Source: Deltaproteobacteria bacterium (GTDB taxonomy: Bacteria; Desulfobacterota; Desulfuromonadia; Geobacterales; Geobacteraceae). From it: a stretch of 5,682 bases of DNA. A program made the translations under genes and the position numbers. The stretch is from assembly GCA_021810985.1 (NCBI GenBank), contig JAJZQA010000184.1, forward strand, positions 1-5,682, given 5' to 3'. The notes beneath the pieces are model-generated. The model was not told the origin of the DNA and ran no database searches. It worked only from the letters and a program-made list of their open reading frames with translations. This document shows positions 1-5,682 of this stretch, in pieces; positions within the stretch are counted from its first letter, which is position 1, and every line of letters begins with the position of its first letter.

Positions 1-629
1 TGAATTTCCTTGCCCAGATTATCGTTCATCGGTTCGGGCATGAGATGACGCCGGTTGGATGTCGCATAGAGGAGGACATTTTCCGGCCGCGCCTCAATGC
101 TACCTTCCAGGATCGCCTTCAATTCCCGGTAGGTGGCCTCACCCTCCTCAAAGGACAGGTCGTCACAGAACAGAATGAACCGCCAGGGTGTTCCGCGAAC
201 CAGGCGTAGAATCTCGGAAATCTGAAGCAGATCCCCCTTTTGCACTTCAATGATCCGCAGCCCTTTCGGTGAAAAAGGCTTGAGCAAACCCTTGATGCAG
301 GACGATTTTCCCGTGCCGCGCTCACCCCAGAGGAGGACGTTGTTCGCGGGAAAGCCGGCCACGAACTGGGCAGTGTTCCGGTAGATCTCGTCCCGGGCGC
401 CATCAATTCCCACCAGGTCGTTCAAGTCAAACAGGTGAGGGCGCTCGATCGGCTGGAGAAACCCTTTCCCCATGCGTTTTTCCCAGCGGAATGCGATATG
501 TTGCTCAAACATCGGCGCGTCGCTGGCCAACGGCAGGGAGGTCATCTCCAGAAAAGTTTCAAAGCGGTCGAGAAGCCGGTCTACTTTGGTGATAATGTCA
601 TGCCAGTCTTTCGGTTCCTTATTTTTCAT
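1..629 (-). CDS. DUF815-type AAA ATPase, C-terminus cut by window edge
   Basis: This reading frame starts at ATG 629-627 and runs off the left edge without a stop, giving 209 N-terminal residues. I see a P-loop GERGTGKS at residues 102-109 (Lys108 and Ser109 bind nucleotide phosphate). A Walker B strand FILFCDD lies at 151-157 and is followed by LSFE. A sensor-1-like YATSNRRHLMPE lies at 188-199. This order, with the short N-terminal helical part and the DLVGID segment around 71-76 before the P-loop, matches the DUF815 family of predicted ATP-binding proteins, usually close to 300 residues, so roughly the last third is missing. The cellular role of the family is not established; I infer a soluble cytoplasmic ATPase, since no membrane segment is visible. 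A weak AGGAA ribosome binding site lies 3-7 bases upstream (633-637). The gene follows the M48 protease gene after 90 bases. I am confident of the family and agnostic about function. Confidence 0.9.
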   Translation of the reverse strand, partial: MKNKEPKDWHDIITKVDRLLDRFETFLEMTSLPLASDAPMFEQHIAFRWEKRMGKGFLQPIERPHLFDLNDLVGIDGARDEIYRNTAQFVAGFPANNVLLWGERGTGKSSCIKGLLKPFSPKGLRIIEVQKGDLLQISEILRLVRGTPWRFILFCDDLSFEEGEATYRELKAILEGSIEARPENVLLYATSNRRHLMPEPMNDNLGKEI

Positions 630-719
630 GAGTTCCTGTCTTTTGCTTTATTTGACTTTGCCGGTCAACCGCGAAGGTTTCCCTGTGGGGAATGCGCGTC
701 GTCATACCTGCTAGCCGAA
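630..719. other. 90-base spacer between the M48 and AAA ATPase genes
   Basis: The spacer contains two short inverted repeats: 679-683 with 688-692 (5 bp, 4-base loop, just past the M48 stop on the minus strand) and 652-656 with 664-668 (5 bp, 7-base loop). The second overlaps a TTGACC that resembles a -35 box for the ATPase gene, but no matching -10 box stands 16-18 bases on. Neither repeat is followed by a T tract. I see no gene here. Confidence 0.35.
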
Positions 720-1511
720 TCATAATTTTGCTTGAATCCGTTTGAATTCTACTGAGTTGTCAGAATACGTTTTGACCGGAAACTTGGCAATGTCCAGCTG
801 AACCTGCTGAATCCTCTCTGCCGTCAGCGGGTGCGAGGAGAAGAATTGGCCGATATTTCCCGGGTTGCTTTGGTGCAGGGAGTTGAGTTTTTTCAGGAAA
901 GAGAGCATGCCGCGCGGGTCGAACCCGGCACGGTACATGGTTTCCACCCCAAGATAGTCTGCTTGGCTTTCCATGCCGCGGCTATAGGCCATGAATGCGC
1001 CTTCGCTGAAAAGTGACGCGGTCAGCTGGGCCAGCATGTTGGGGTCTTGCCCGAGAAGCAGCTGCAGTACCAGTGACGCCCCGTACTGCTGGGTAAGCTG
1101 CTGGGTGCCGTGGCGTGCCACCGCATGGTTGATTTCGTGGGCCAGAACAGCCGCAAGCTCCGCTTCGTTTTGGGCCGTTTTGATCAGGCCGGAATGCAGG
1201 TAGATATGTCCGCCGGGTACGGCGAACGCGTTCACGCTCGTGTCTTTGACCACCTTGAAGGTGAAGGTGAATTCCCGCGTTCGGACGCCGGTGAGCAGCC
1301 GGTTGCCAAGCTGTGTTACATAGTTCTGGACGGTGGGGTCGGTGACGAGTTGCCGTTGTTTTTCCACTTCGATGACGAATTTTTCACCCAGCTGTTTTTC
1401 CTGCTCGAGGGAAACCAGATTGAAGCCGCGGATATTCTCCCGGTTGACCGCGCACCCGGTTGCGATTCCGGTCATGAGCAGCAGGATGCCGAGCAGCAAC
1501 GTCTTTTTCAT
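720..1511 (-). CDS. M48 family zinc metalloprotease, lipoprotein (LoiP-like)
   Basis: The gene encodes a 263-residue protein. A lipoprotein signal peptide has basic KK at 2-3, a hydrophobic stretch 5-18 and a lipobox ATGC with Cys20 as the lipid-modified residue. Ala at +2 would send it to the outer membrane under the E. coli sorting rule. The M48 domain fills most of the rest: NAFAVPGG at 94-101, the zinc motif HEINH at 125-129 with catalytic Glu126, the downstream ligand region ESQAD at 181-185 (Glu181 as third zinc ligand), and SSHPLTAERI at 225-234. The length fits the short LoiP/YggG type (about 250 residues) rather than BepA, because no TPR repeats follow the protease domain. By analogy it would degrade or help assemble envelope proteins in the periplasm. 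The ATG has a strong ribosome binding site at 1521-1530. The gene stands after a 169-base gap holding a palindromic element, so it may begin its own transcription unit, though I see no clear promoter. Family assignment is firm; the exact substrate is unknown. Confidence 0.95.
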   Translation of the reverse strand: MKKTLLLGILLLMTGIATGCAVNRENIRGFNLVSLEQEKQLGEKFVIEVEKQRQLVTDPTVQNYVTQLGNRLLTGVRTREFTFTFKVVKDTSVNAFAVPGGHIYLHSGLIKTAQNEAELAAVLAHEINHAVARHGTQQLTQQYGASLVLQLLLGQDPNMLAQLTASLFSEGAFMAYSRGMESQADYLGVETMYRAGFDPRGMLSFLKKLNSLHQSNPGNIGQFFSSHPLTAERIQQVQLDIAKFPVKTYSDNSVEFKRIQAKL

Positions 1512-1520
1512 GGGGTGTTT

Positions 1521-1530
1521 CTCCTTCCTT
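1521..1530 (-). promoter_or_regulatory. Ribosome binding site of the M48 protease gene
   Basis: On the minus strand this reads AAGGAAGGAG, a strong purine-rich Shine-Dalgarno sequence ending 9 bases before the ATG at 1511. It supports that start, which also gives a complete lipoprotein signal peptide. Confidence 0.75.
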
Positions 1531-1560
1531 AGTGTGTGTCTTCAAACTGTCGCTTTTCTA

Positions 1561-1678
1561 CCAATTCCAGATCAAGGATGATCACAAGTCGGCGAGGATT
1601 GAGGCTGCGAAGCGTACTGAAGTGTACGTTGAACAGCCGAAGACGAGCCAACGCGGAGAGGCCTTGATATGGAATTGG
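1561..1678. repeat. 118-bp nested palindromic element with 17-bp inverted ends
   Basis: The ends 1561-1577 and 1662-1678 are inverted copies that match at 16 of 17 positions; the mismatch is C against A in the middle of the arm. Inside, further segments pair in register: 1588-1593 with 1647-1652 (5 of 6), 1603-1607 with 1634-1638 (5 of 5), and 1611-1617 with 1624-1630 (7 pairs including one G-U) around a 6-base loop. The whole unit can therefore fold into one long interrupted hairpin on either strand. It begins 2 bases past the stop of the unknown gene and ends 49 bases before the M48 start. No run of T follows the stem on the minus strand, so it is not a classic intrinsic terminator. It codes for nothing I can recognise. 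It could be a REP- or MITE-like dispersed repeat, a transcript-end stabiliser, or a structured leader of the M48 gene. The structure is seen directly; the role is open. Confidence 0.8.
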
Positions 1679-1680
1679 AA

Positions 1681-2166
1681 TTACTCTTCTTTCAAGGAGC
1701 ACTCCCGCTCCCAGGCGAGGTAGCCATCGTCACGGATCTTCCAGAATGACGCTATGCGTTCCGAGTACCAACGGATGTCGTCGCATTCCTGCTCGATTAA
1801 GGCAAGAAACGCCTCGGAAAGCAACCCCGCGGAATGTAGGTAACGATAGAATTCCCGGATCCCGTTCAGGTGCCCCGTCAGTTCCTCAACCGTTGGCTCC
1901 AGCGTGGAAATGATGTACCAGGTTGCCGCGAATCTACGGACAACCCCGCTCTTTTCCTCGAGGAGATTTTGCTGCCGGGCCGATACCAGGTAGTCACGGA
2001 GATAATAGTCGGCACTCTGCGCCAGCGAGCCTGACGCGAGTGGTGATACCCCTTTTCGCAGGAGATCCTGGTGGAAGTCTTTCAGGAGCTTCCGGCAGAT
2101 CTCGTCAACGCGCAGTTCGTCTTCAACCGAGGCAATGTCGAAAGTGTTTTTATCAAATTCAAGCAT
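1681..2166 (-). CDS. Conserved-looking hypothetical protein, 161 residues
   Basis: I do not recognise a named family. The protein is soluble, acidic and probably all-helical, with no signal peptide, membrane segment or metal motif. Visible landmarks are a hydrophobic-aromatic stretch FAATWYIISTLEP at 79-91, then GIREFYRYLHSAGLLSE at 102-118, and an aromatic, charged C-terminus (FWKIRDDGYLAWERE, 141-155). The middle part faintly recalls the helical core-binding domain of tyrosine recombinases, but no catalytic domain follows, so I do not call it that. I chose ATG 2166-2164 as the start because GGAGG at 2175-2179 lies 8 bases upstream of it. A GTG at 2175-2173 would add three residues but overlaps that ribosome binding site. 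The gene follows the second permease gene after 38 bases on the same strand, so it may share the transporter transcript. A soluble acidic protein is not a missing transporter subunit: there is no Walker motif. Likely a real gene; function unknown. Confidence 0.85.
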   Translation of the reverse strand: MLEFDKNTFDIASVEDELRVDEICRKLLKDFHQDLLRKGVSPLASGSLAQSADYYLRDYLVSARQQNLLEEKSGVVRRFAATWYIISTLEPTVEELTGHLNGIREFYRYLHSAGLLSEAFLALIEQECDDIRWYSERIASFWKIRDDGYLAWERECSLKEE

Positions 2167-2174
2167 CGGATACA

Positions 2175-2179
2175 CCTCC
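2175..2179 (-). promoter_or_regulatory. Ribosome binding site that fixes the start of the 161-residue protein
   Basis: GGAGG on the minus strand sits 8 bases before the ATG at 2166. Its last base is the first base of the in-frame GTG at 2175-2173, so that GTG cannot be served by it. This decides for the shorter protein. Confidence 0.7.
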
Positions 2180-2185
2180 GATCAA

Positions 2186-2200
2186 CCCCTCGTTCAGGGG
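2186..2200 (-). other. Small GC-rich hairpin between the permease and the unknown gene
   Basis: The 5-bp arms 2186-2190 and 2196-2200 pair perfectly around a 5-base loop, in the 38-base gap after the second permease. Only two T follow on the minus strand, so intrinsic termination is unlikely. It could weakly slow read-through or stabilise the upstream transcript. A hairpin this short can arise by chance. Confidence 0.3.
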
Positions 2201-2204
2201 GGCG

Positions 2205-3059
2205 TCATCTCTGCAGACGCGGGTCGAGCGCGTCGCGGATCCCTTCTCCAAGCAGATTGTAGGCCAGGACGGTGACCAGGATGGCCAGCCCCGGAAAGAG
2301 AGAGAGCCACCAGGCGAATTCCAGGTAATCCTTGCCGGAGGTGAGGATATTCCCCCAGCTGGGGGTAGGCGGTTGGACGCCAATGCCGAGAAAAGACAGG
2401 GCCGATTCGGTCAGGATGGCGCCCGCGACGCCCAGGGTCGCGGCGACGAACACCGGTGCAGCGGCGTTCGGCAGGATGTGCCGAAAGATGATTCTCACGT
2501 TCGAGGCACCAATGGATCGTGCCGCGGTAATATAGTCCCGCTCCTTGATGGAAAGCACCTCGGCCCGCACCAGACGGGCCACACCCATCCAACCGGTAAT
2601 GCCGATGATCAGCATGATGTACCAGATGGACGGCTCAAGCAAGGCAATAACCGCCAGGATCAGGAAGAAGGTGGGAAAGCAGAGCATGATATCGACGAAG
2701 CGCATCAGGATGCTATCCATCCAGCCGCCGTAATAGCCTGACAGCAGCCCGACCACGGTGCCGATGGCAATGGCGATGCCGACGGCCACAAAGCCGACTT
2801 TCAGAGAGATTCTGGCGCCGTAGACGATCCTGGTGAAGACATCTCTCCCCAGCTCATCGGTGCCCATCCAGTGGTCCGGTGACGGCGGGAGCAGGACGTG
2901 GTAGGCGTCAATGGCCGATGGATCGCACGGGGTAATGAACGGAGCCAGGAAGGAGAGCAGGAACAGGCCTGCCACCACGAAAGCGCCGGCCATGGCGAAG
3001 CGGTTTTGTCGAAAGCGCGGCCAGAAGATCGTCTTGAAATAGGAGGTTTTGAATGACAT
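2205..3059 (-). CDS. OppC/DppC-type ABC transporter permease
   Basis: This is the second channel subunit of a peptide/nickel-type ABC importer in the inner membrane, 284 residues and thus of normal length. It shows the N-terminal hydrophobic segment (about 22-42) typical of the OppC N-terminal domain. The family hallmark HWMGTDELGRD follows at 63-73, then several membrane segments at roughly 87-108, 122-142, 146-160, 200-223 and 250-272. The cytoplasmic EAA loop lies at about 165-198 (AARSIGA at 179-185, RHILPN at 193-198); it docks on the ATPase subunits. The C-terminus GEGIRDALDPRLQR is also characteristic. The ATG is preceded by AAGGA with a 7-base spacer, and that site overlaps the stop codon of the upstream permease gene, which suggests coupled translation. 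The gene looks intact. Ligand cannot be read from a permease alone; oligopeptide is the default guess, with dipeptide, nickel or other small ligands possible. Confidence 0.96.
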   Translation of the reverse strand: MSFKTSYFKTIFWPRFRQNRFAMAGAFVVAGLFLLSFLAPFITPCDPSAIDAYHVLLPPSPDHWMGTDELGRDVFTRIVYGARISLKVGFVAVGIAIAIGTVVGLLSGYYGGWMDSILMRFVDIMLCFPTFFLILAVIALLEPSIWYIMLIIGITGWMGVARLVRAEVLSIKERDYITAARSIGASNVRIIFRHILPNAAAPVFVAATLGVAGAILTESALSFLGIGVQPPTPSWGNILTSGKDYLEFAWWLSLFPGLAILVTVLAYNLLGEGIRDALDPRLQR

Positions 3060-3066
3060 GCCGTAT

Positions 3067-3071
3067 TCCTT
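3067..3071 (-). promoter_or_regulatory. Ribosome binding site overlapping the upstream stop codon
   Basis: AAGGA on the minus strand lies 7 bases before the ATG of the OppC-type gene and shares bases with the TAA stop (3072-3070) of the OppB-type gene. Ribosomes finishing the first permease would be placed to start the second, which fits equal production of the two channel halves. Confidence 0.65.
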
Positions 3072-4050
3072 ACGCTCGCCCGTGGCGGATGCGCGGATCA
3101 GCGAACGAATAGCAGATATCCGCGAGGAGGTTGCCGATCAGGGTGAGAAATGCGCCGATGACCAGGATGCCCATGACCAAGGGGTAATCCCGGGACATGA
3201 CCCCGGTGTAGAAGAGCTGGCCCATGCCGGGAATGGCGAAGATCGTTTCGAAGATGACACTGCCGCCGATGAGCCCGGGCAGGGAAAAGCCGAGCAGGGT
3301 TACAACCGGCAGCAGAGCGTTCCTGAGCGCATGGCGGAAGATCACGACCCGCTCCGAAAGGCCCTTGGCCCGGGCCGTGGTGATATAGTCCTGGCGGATT
3401 ACCTCCAGCATGGTGGAACGCATGTAACGCGACAGTCCGGCCAGGCTGCCGAAGGTGGCAATCCCCACCGGCAGGATTAAATGTTTTGCCAGGTCCCAGA
3501 ACCAGGCGATCGGACCGAGCTGGTCGCTGCCCAGCGAGTGGAGGCCGGAGATCGGCAGCCATGCGAGTTTCACGCCGAAGAAATACATCAGGAGCAGCGC
3601 CAGCCAGAAGGTCGGGATGGCGAAACCGAGAAAGACGAACACGGTAATGCCCTTGTCCAGAATAGTATCGCGGCGCACCGCAGCCAGAATACCGATCGGT
3701 ATCGCCAGGCCGAATTCCAGGATCAGGGCGATGATGTTGAGACTGAGGGTGACCGGAATCCGCTCGACGATCTTGTCGGTGACCGGGCGGTTGTCCGGCG
3801 CGAAAGAACGGCCGAAATCGAGGCGGGCCATGCGTCCGAGCCAGCTGACGTACTGGACGTGGAGCGGTTGGTCGAGGCCGTAGAATTCCCGCATCTTCTG
3901 GCGCGCCTCGGCGGAGACCTTGGGATTCATGGCTGTCTGCATGTCGACCGGTTCGCCCGGCGCCAGATGGATCACCGCAAAGGTGATCAGGGTGATCCCG
4001 AACATCAGTGGTATCAGCATCAGGATTCGTTTAATCAGGTAGGTGATCAT
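3070..4050 (-). CDS. OppB/DppB-type ABC transporter permease
   Basis: This is the first channel subunit of the importer, 326 residues, a normal length for the family. The N-terminus carries the expected first membrane helix leading into HLAPGEP (28-34). A periplasmic part contains FYGLDQPLHVQY (56-67). Further membrane segments lie near 102-124, 134-160, 188-206, 245-265 and 291-313. The EAA loop lies at about 217-248 (DYITTARAKG at 221-230, RHALRNALLP at 239-248) and contacts an ATPase. FETIFAIPGMGQLF at 267-280 is a further OppB/DppB family signature, and the protein ends in a typical FADPRIR segment. The start ATG is 18 bases after the stop of the binding-protein gene, and only a weak GGA stands before it, so translation may depend on coupling to the upstream gene. 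It should form a heterodimer with the OppC-type product encoded next. No damage is visible. Confidence 0.96.
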   Translation of the reverse strand: MITYLIKRILMLIPLMFGITLITFAVIHLAPGEPVDMQTAMNPKVSAEARQKMREFYGLDQPLHVQYVSWLGRMARLDFGRSFAPDNRPVTDKIVERIPVTLSLNIIALILEFGLAIPIGILAAVRRDTILDKGITVFVFLGFAIPTFWLALLLMYFFGVKLAWLPISGLHSLGSDQLGPIAWFWDLAKHLILPVGIATFGSLAGLSRYMRSTMLEVIRQDYITTARAKGLSERVVIFRHALRNALLPVVTLLGFSLPGLIGGSVIFETIFAIPGMGQLFYTGVMSRDYPLVMGILVIGAFLTLIGNLLADICYSFADPRIRHGRA

Positions 4051-4068
4051 ATCGATTCGTTGTCCGTG

Positions 4069-5682
4069 CTACGGTGTCGCTGAGTTCTTGTAGACCTGCG
4101 CAGCCTTCGGCACATACCACTCGATGAAGTTGTACGATATTCCCGCCGGCGCCGGTTCGATACCGTGGAAGCGGGAGCTGACCACCGGCAGTGCGTCCGG
4201 TACGTAAAGGAAGGTGTAGGGCTGCTCTTCGGCCAGGATCTCCTGAATCCGGTGGTAGCACTTTTTCCGTACTGCCACGTCAAAGGTCCCGCGCCCCTGT
4301 TCAATCAACCGGTCCACTTCACTGTTTTTGAAGCCGATGAAATTCAGCTCCTTGGGCCCGGTCTTGCTGGAATGCCAGACATCGAACAGATCTGGATCGG
4401 GGGTGATGGTCCAACCGAGAATGACCGCCTCGAAATTTCCCGGATCGATGAACTGGCTGAGAAATGATGCCCATTCCACGACGCGGATCTTGACCTCGAT
4501 TCCCACGGCTTTGAGACGTTGTTGAATGATTTGGGCGGCCTTCAACCTTTCGCTATTGCCTTGATTGGTCAGGATCGTGAACCGGAAGGGGCGGCCGTCT
4601 TTTACCAGGAGGCCCGCGCTGTTCCGTTGTTTCCACCCTGCTTCGGCGAGCAGTTCCCGCGCTTTGGCGGGATTGTAGGCGAAATCCCTCACCTTTTCCG
4701 AATAAGCCCAGGTTCCCGGCTTGTACGGGCCATGGGCAATCTGCCCCATGCCCAGAAGCACGCCCTGGATGATCTCTTCCTTGTTGATGGCCGAGGTGAG
4801 GGCCTGCCGAACCCTTTTGTCCTTGAACAGCGGATGCCTGAGATTGTAACCGAGATAGCTGTAGGCCGAGGCCGGATAGCGGAATTTGTTGAAACGCTCC
4901 TTGAATTCAGGGTCGCCGGTCTGGCGCTGGTACTGGACCGGGGTCAGCGACATCATGTCCAGTCCGCCCGATTTCAGTTCCATGTACATGGTGGAGCTGT
5001 CCGGAATAATCCGGTAGACATAGCGGTCAATGTAAGGCCGGCCTTCGTAATAGTCGTGAAAAGATTCCAGGACAACCTTCTGACCGGCGACCCACTCTTT
5101 CAGTCGATAGGGGCCTGTCCCCACCGGGGCGCGGGAGAGGGGACTTTTCGTGATGTCCGTATTCTCAAGCAAGTGCGCCGGAAGGATCGACATGCTCCAG
5201 GACGGCAGCGCCGGGGCAAAGGGTTTTTCATAGCGTACCCGGAAAGTGTACGGATCGGGTGCCTCGGCTTTCTTTACCTGCTTGAAATCCTCCGCATAGG
5301 CTGTCGGGGTCTTGGGGTCGATGGTAACCCGGTAGGTGTAGAGTACATCCCGGGAGGTGAAGTCACGGCCATCGTGCCATTTGACACCCCTGCGGAGATG
5401 AAAGGTGATCGTGAGACCATCTTTGGACACCTCCCATGATTTGGCAAGGTCGCCCACCAGGGTGAGATTTTTATCGTATTTGAGGAGTCCGTTGTAGATG
5501 AGACCGGCAACACTGTGGGAGGCGCTGTCGGCGGCAAGAATCGGAATAAGATTCGACGGCTCACCGATGGTTCCGTCAACCAGGCTGTCACCGTACGCGG
5601 GTGCAGCCACCCCTCGAACCGGAGCGGGCCGCTGCTCCGGGCTGTTGTCGCAGGAGGCAAGAAGGGCCAGGGACAGAAGATC
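4069..5682 (-). CDS. Family 5 extracellular solute-binding lipoprotein (OppA/DppA-like), start outside window
   Basis: The frame is open to the right edge, giving 537 residues with only the first few missing. The visible N-terminus is the end of a hydrophobic signal followed by lipobox LASC; the lipid-modified Cys is codon 5652-5650, so the protein is membrane-anchored and acts in the periplasm. Asp follows the Cys, which in E. coli keeps a lipoprotein at the inner membrane, next to the permeases. A GTG at 5610-5608 might be taken as the start, but it is internal and would remove the lipobox. Family marks, numbered from the first visible residue, are LAKSWEVSKDG (about 79-89), HLRRGVKWHDG (about 95-105), PVGTGPYRL (about 186-194) and a C-terminal region with PYTFLYVPDALPVVSSR. 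These fit the SBP_bac_5 family. It captures the ligand for the two permeases encoded 18 bases downstream. Oligopeptide binding is likely but not proven; nickel, heme or sugar-peptide ligands occur in the same family. Confidence 0.95.
   Translation of the reverse strand, partial: DLLSLALLASCDNSPEQRPAPVRGVAAPAYGDSLVDGTIGEPSNLIPILAADSASHSVAGLIYNGLLKYDKNLTLVGDLAKSWEVSKDGLTITFHLRRGVKWHDGRDFTSRDVLYTYRVTIDPKTPTAYAEDFKQVKKAEAPDPYTFRVRYEKPFAPALPSWSMSILPAHLLENTDITKSPLSRAPVGTGPYRLKEWVAGQKVVLESFHDYYEGRPYIDRYVYRIIPDSSTMYMELKSGGLDMMSLTPVQYQRQTGDPEFKERFNKFRYPASAYSYLGYNLRHPLFKDKRVRQALTSAINKEEIIQGVLLGMGQIAHGPYKPGTWAYSEKVRDFAYNPAKARELLAEAGWKQRNSAGLLVKDGRPFRFTILTNQGNSERLKAAQIIQQRLKAVGIEVKIRVVEWASFLSQFIDPGNFEAVILGWTITPDPDLFDVWHSSKTGPKELNFIGFKNSEVDRLIEQGRGTFDVAVRKKCYHRIQEILAEEQPYTFLYVPDALPVVSSRFHGIEPAPAGISYNFIEWYVPKAAQVYKNSATP

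Noticed and set aside
640..668. Possible promoter with TTGACC as -35 box before the AAA ATPase gene
   Set aside because: No acceptable -10 box lies at 16-18 bases; the nearest AT-rich hexamer is only about 12 bases away. I cannot support a promoter call.
1581..1587. TGTGAT on the minus strand inside the palindrome as a CRP-like half site
   Set aside because: No matching inverted half site stands at the proper distance, so this is a chance match.
1561..1678. Palindrome read as an intrinsic terminator of the importer transcript
   Set aside because: The stem is long and interrupted, and neither strand shows a run of T directly after it, so the standard terminator pattern is not met. It is kept as a repeat element instead.
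1923..2741. Open plus-strand frame of 272 codons
   Set aside because: It spans parts of two minus-strand genes and their gap. The product is low-complexity, rich in Gly, Asp, Gln and Arg, with no motif, and the minus-strand permease explains the conservation.
3481..4083. Open plus-strand frame of 200 codons opposite the OppB-type gene
   Set aside because: The product is highly charged and featureless and lies entirely opposite a permease with clear family motifs and its stop region, so it is a shadow.
4519..5439. Open plus-strand frame of 306 codons opposite the binding-protein gene
   Set aside because: It is a complementary shadow of a well-supported family 5 binding protein. Its translation shows no recognisable domain, and GC-rich coding DNA commonly leaves such antisense frames open.

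Overview
The window is compact, moderately GC-rich bacterial DNA of Gram-negative type. Every gene I can support is on the minus strand, so transcription runs from high to low coordinates. The Gram-negative reading rests on two lipoprotein signals (one with Asp, one with Ala after the lipid-modified Cys), a LoiP-like M48 lipoprotein and a periplasmic-type solute-binding protein. The overall flavour suggests a deltaproteobacterium of the Geobacter/Desulfuromonas kind. That placement is an impression, because no rRNA or other phylogenetic marker is present.

Layout, in the direction of transcription: (1) 5682-4069, a family 5 (peptide/nickel type) extracellular solute-binding lipoprotein whose first codons lie beyond the window; (2) 4050-3070 and 3059-2205, the two OppB/DppB- and OppC/DppC-type permeases, separated by 18 and 10 bases; (3) 2166-1681, a 161-residue protein of unknown function, 38 bases after the second permease and with its own good ribosome binding site; (4) 1678-1561, a non-coding 118-bp imperfect palindrome with 17-bp ends and a nested hairpin; (5) 1511-720, a LoiP-like M48 zinc metalloprotease lipoprotein; (6) 629-1, a DUF815-type AAA ATPase cut by the left edge.

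The first three genes form one import system: a membrane-tethered binding protein passes an oligopeptide or similar ligand to a heterodimeric channel. The ATPase subunits that must power it are not in the window, so they lie upstream of the right edge or elsewhere in the genome. The M48 protease and the AAA ATPase follow as a possible separate unit with a 90-base gap between them. There are no RNA genes, insertion sequence genes or CRISPR arrays, and no gene-free stretch over 170 bases. The least ordinary items are the palindromic element and the unknown gene next to it.
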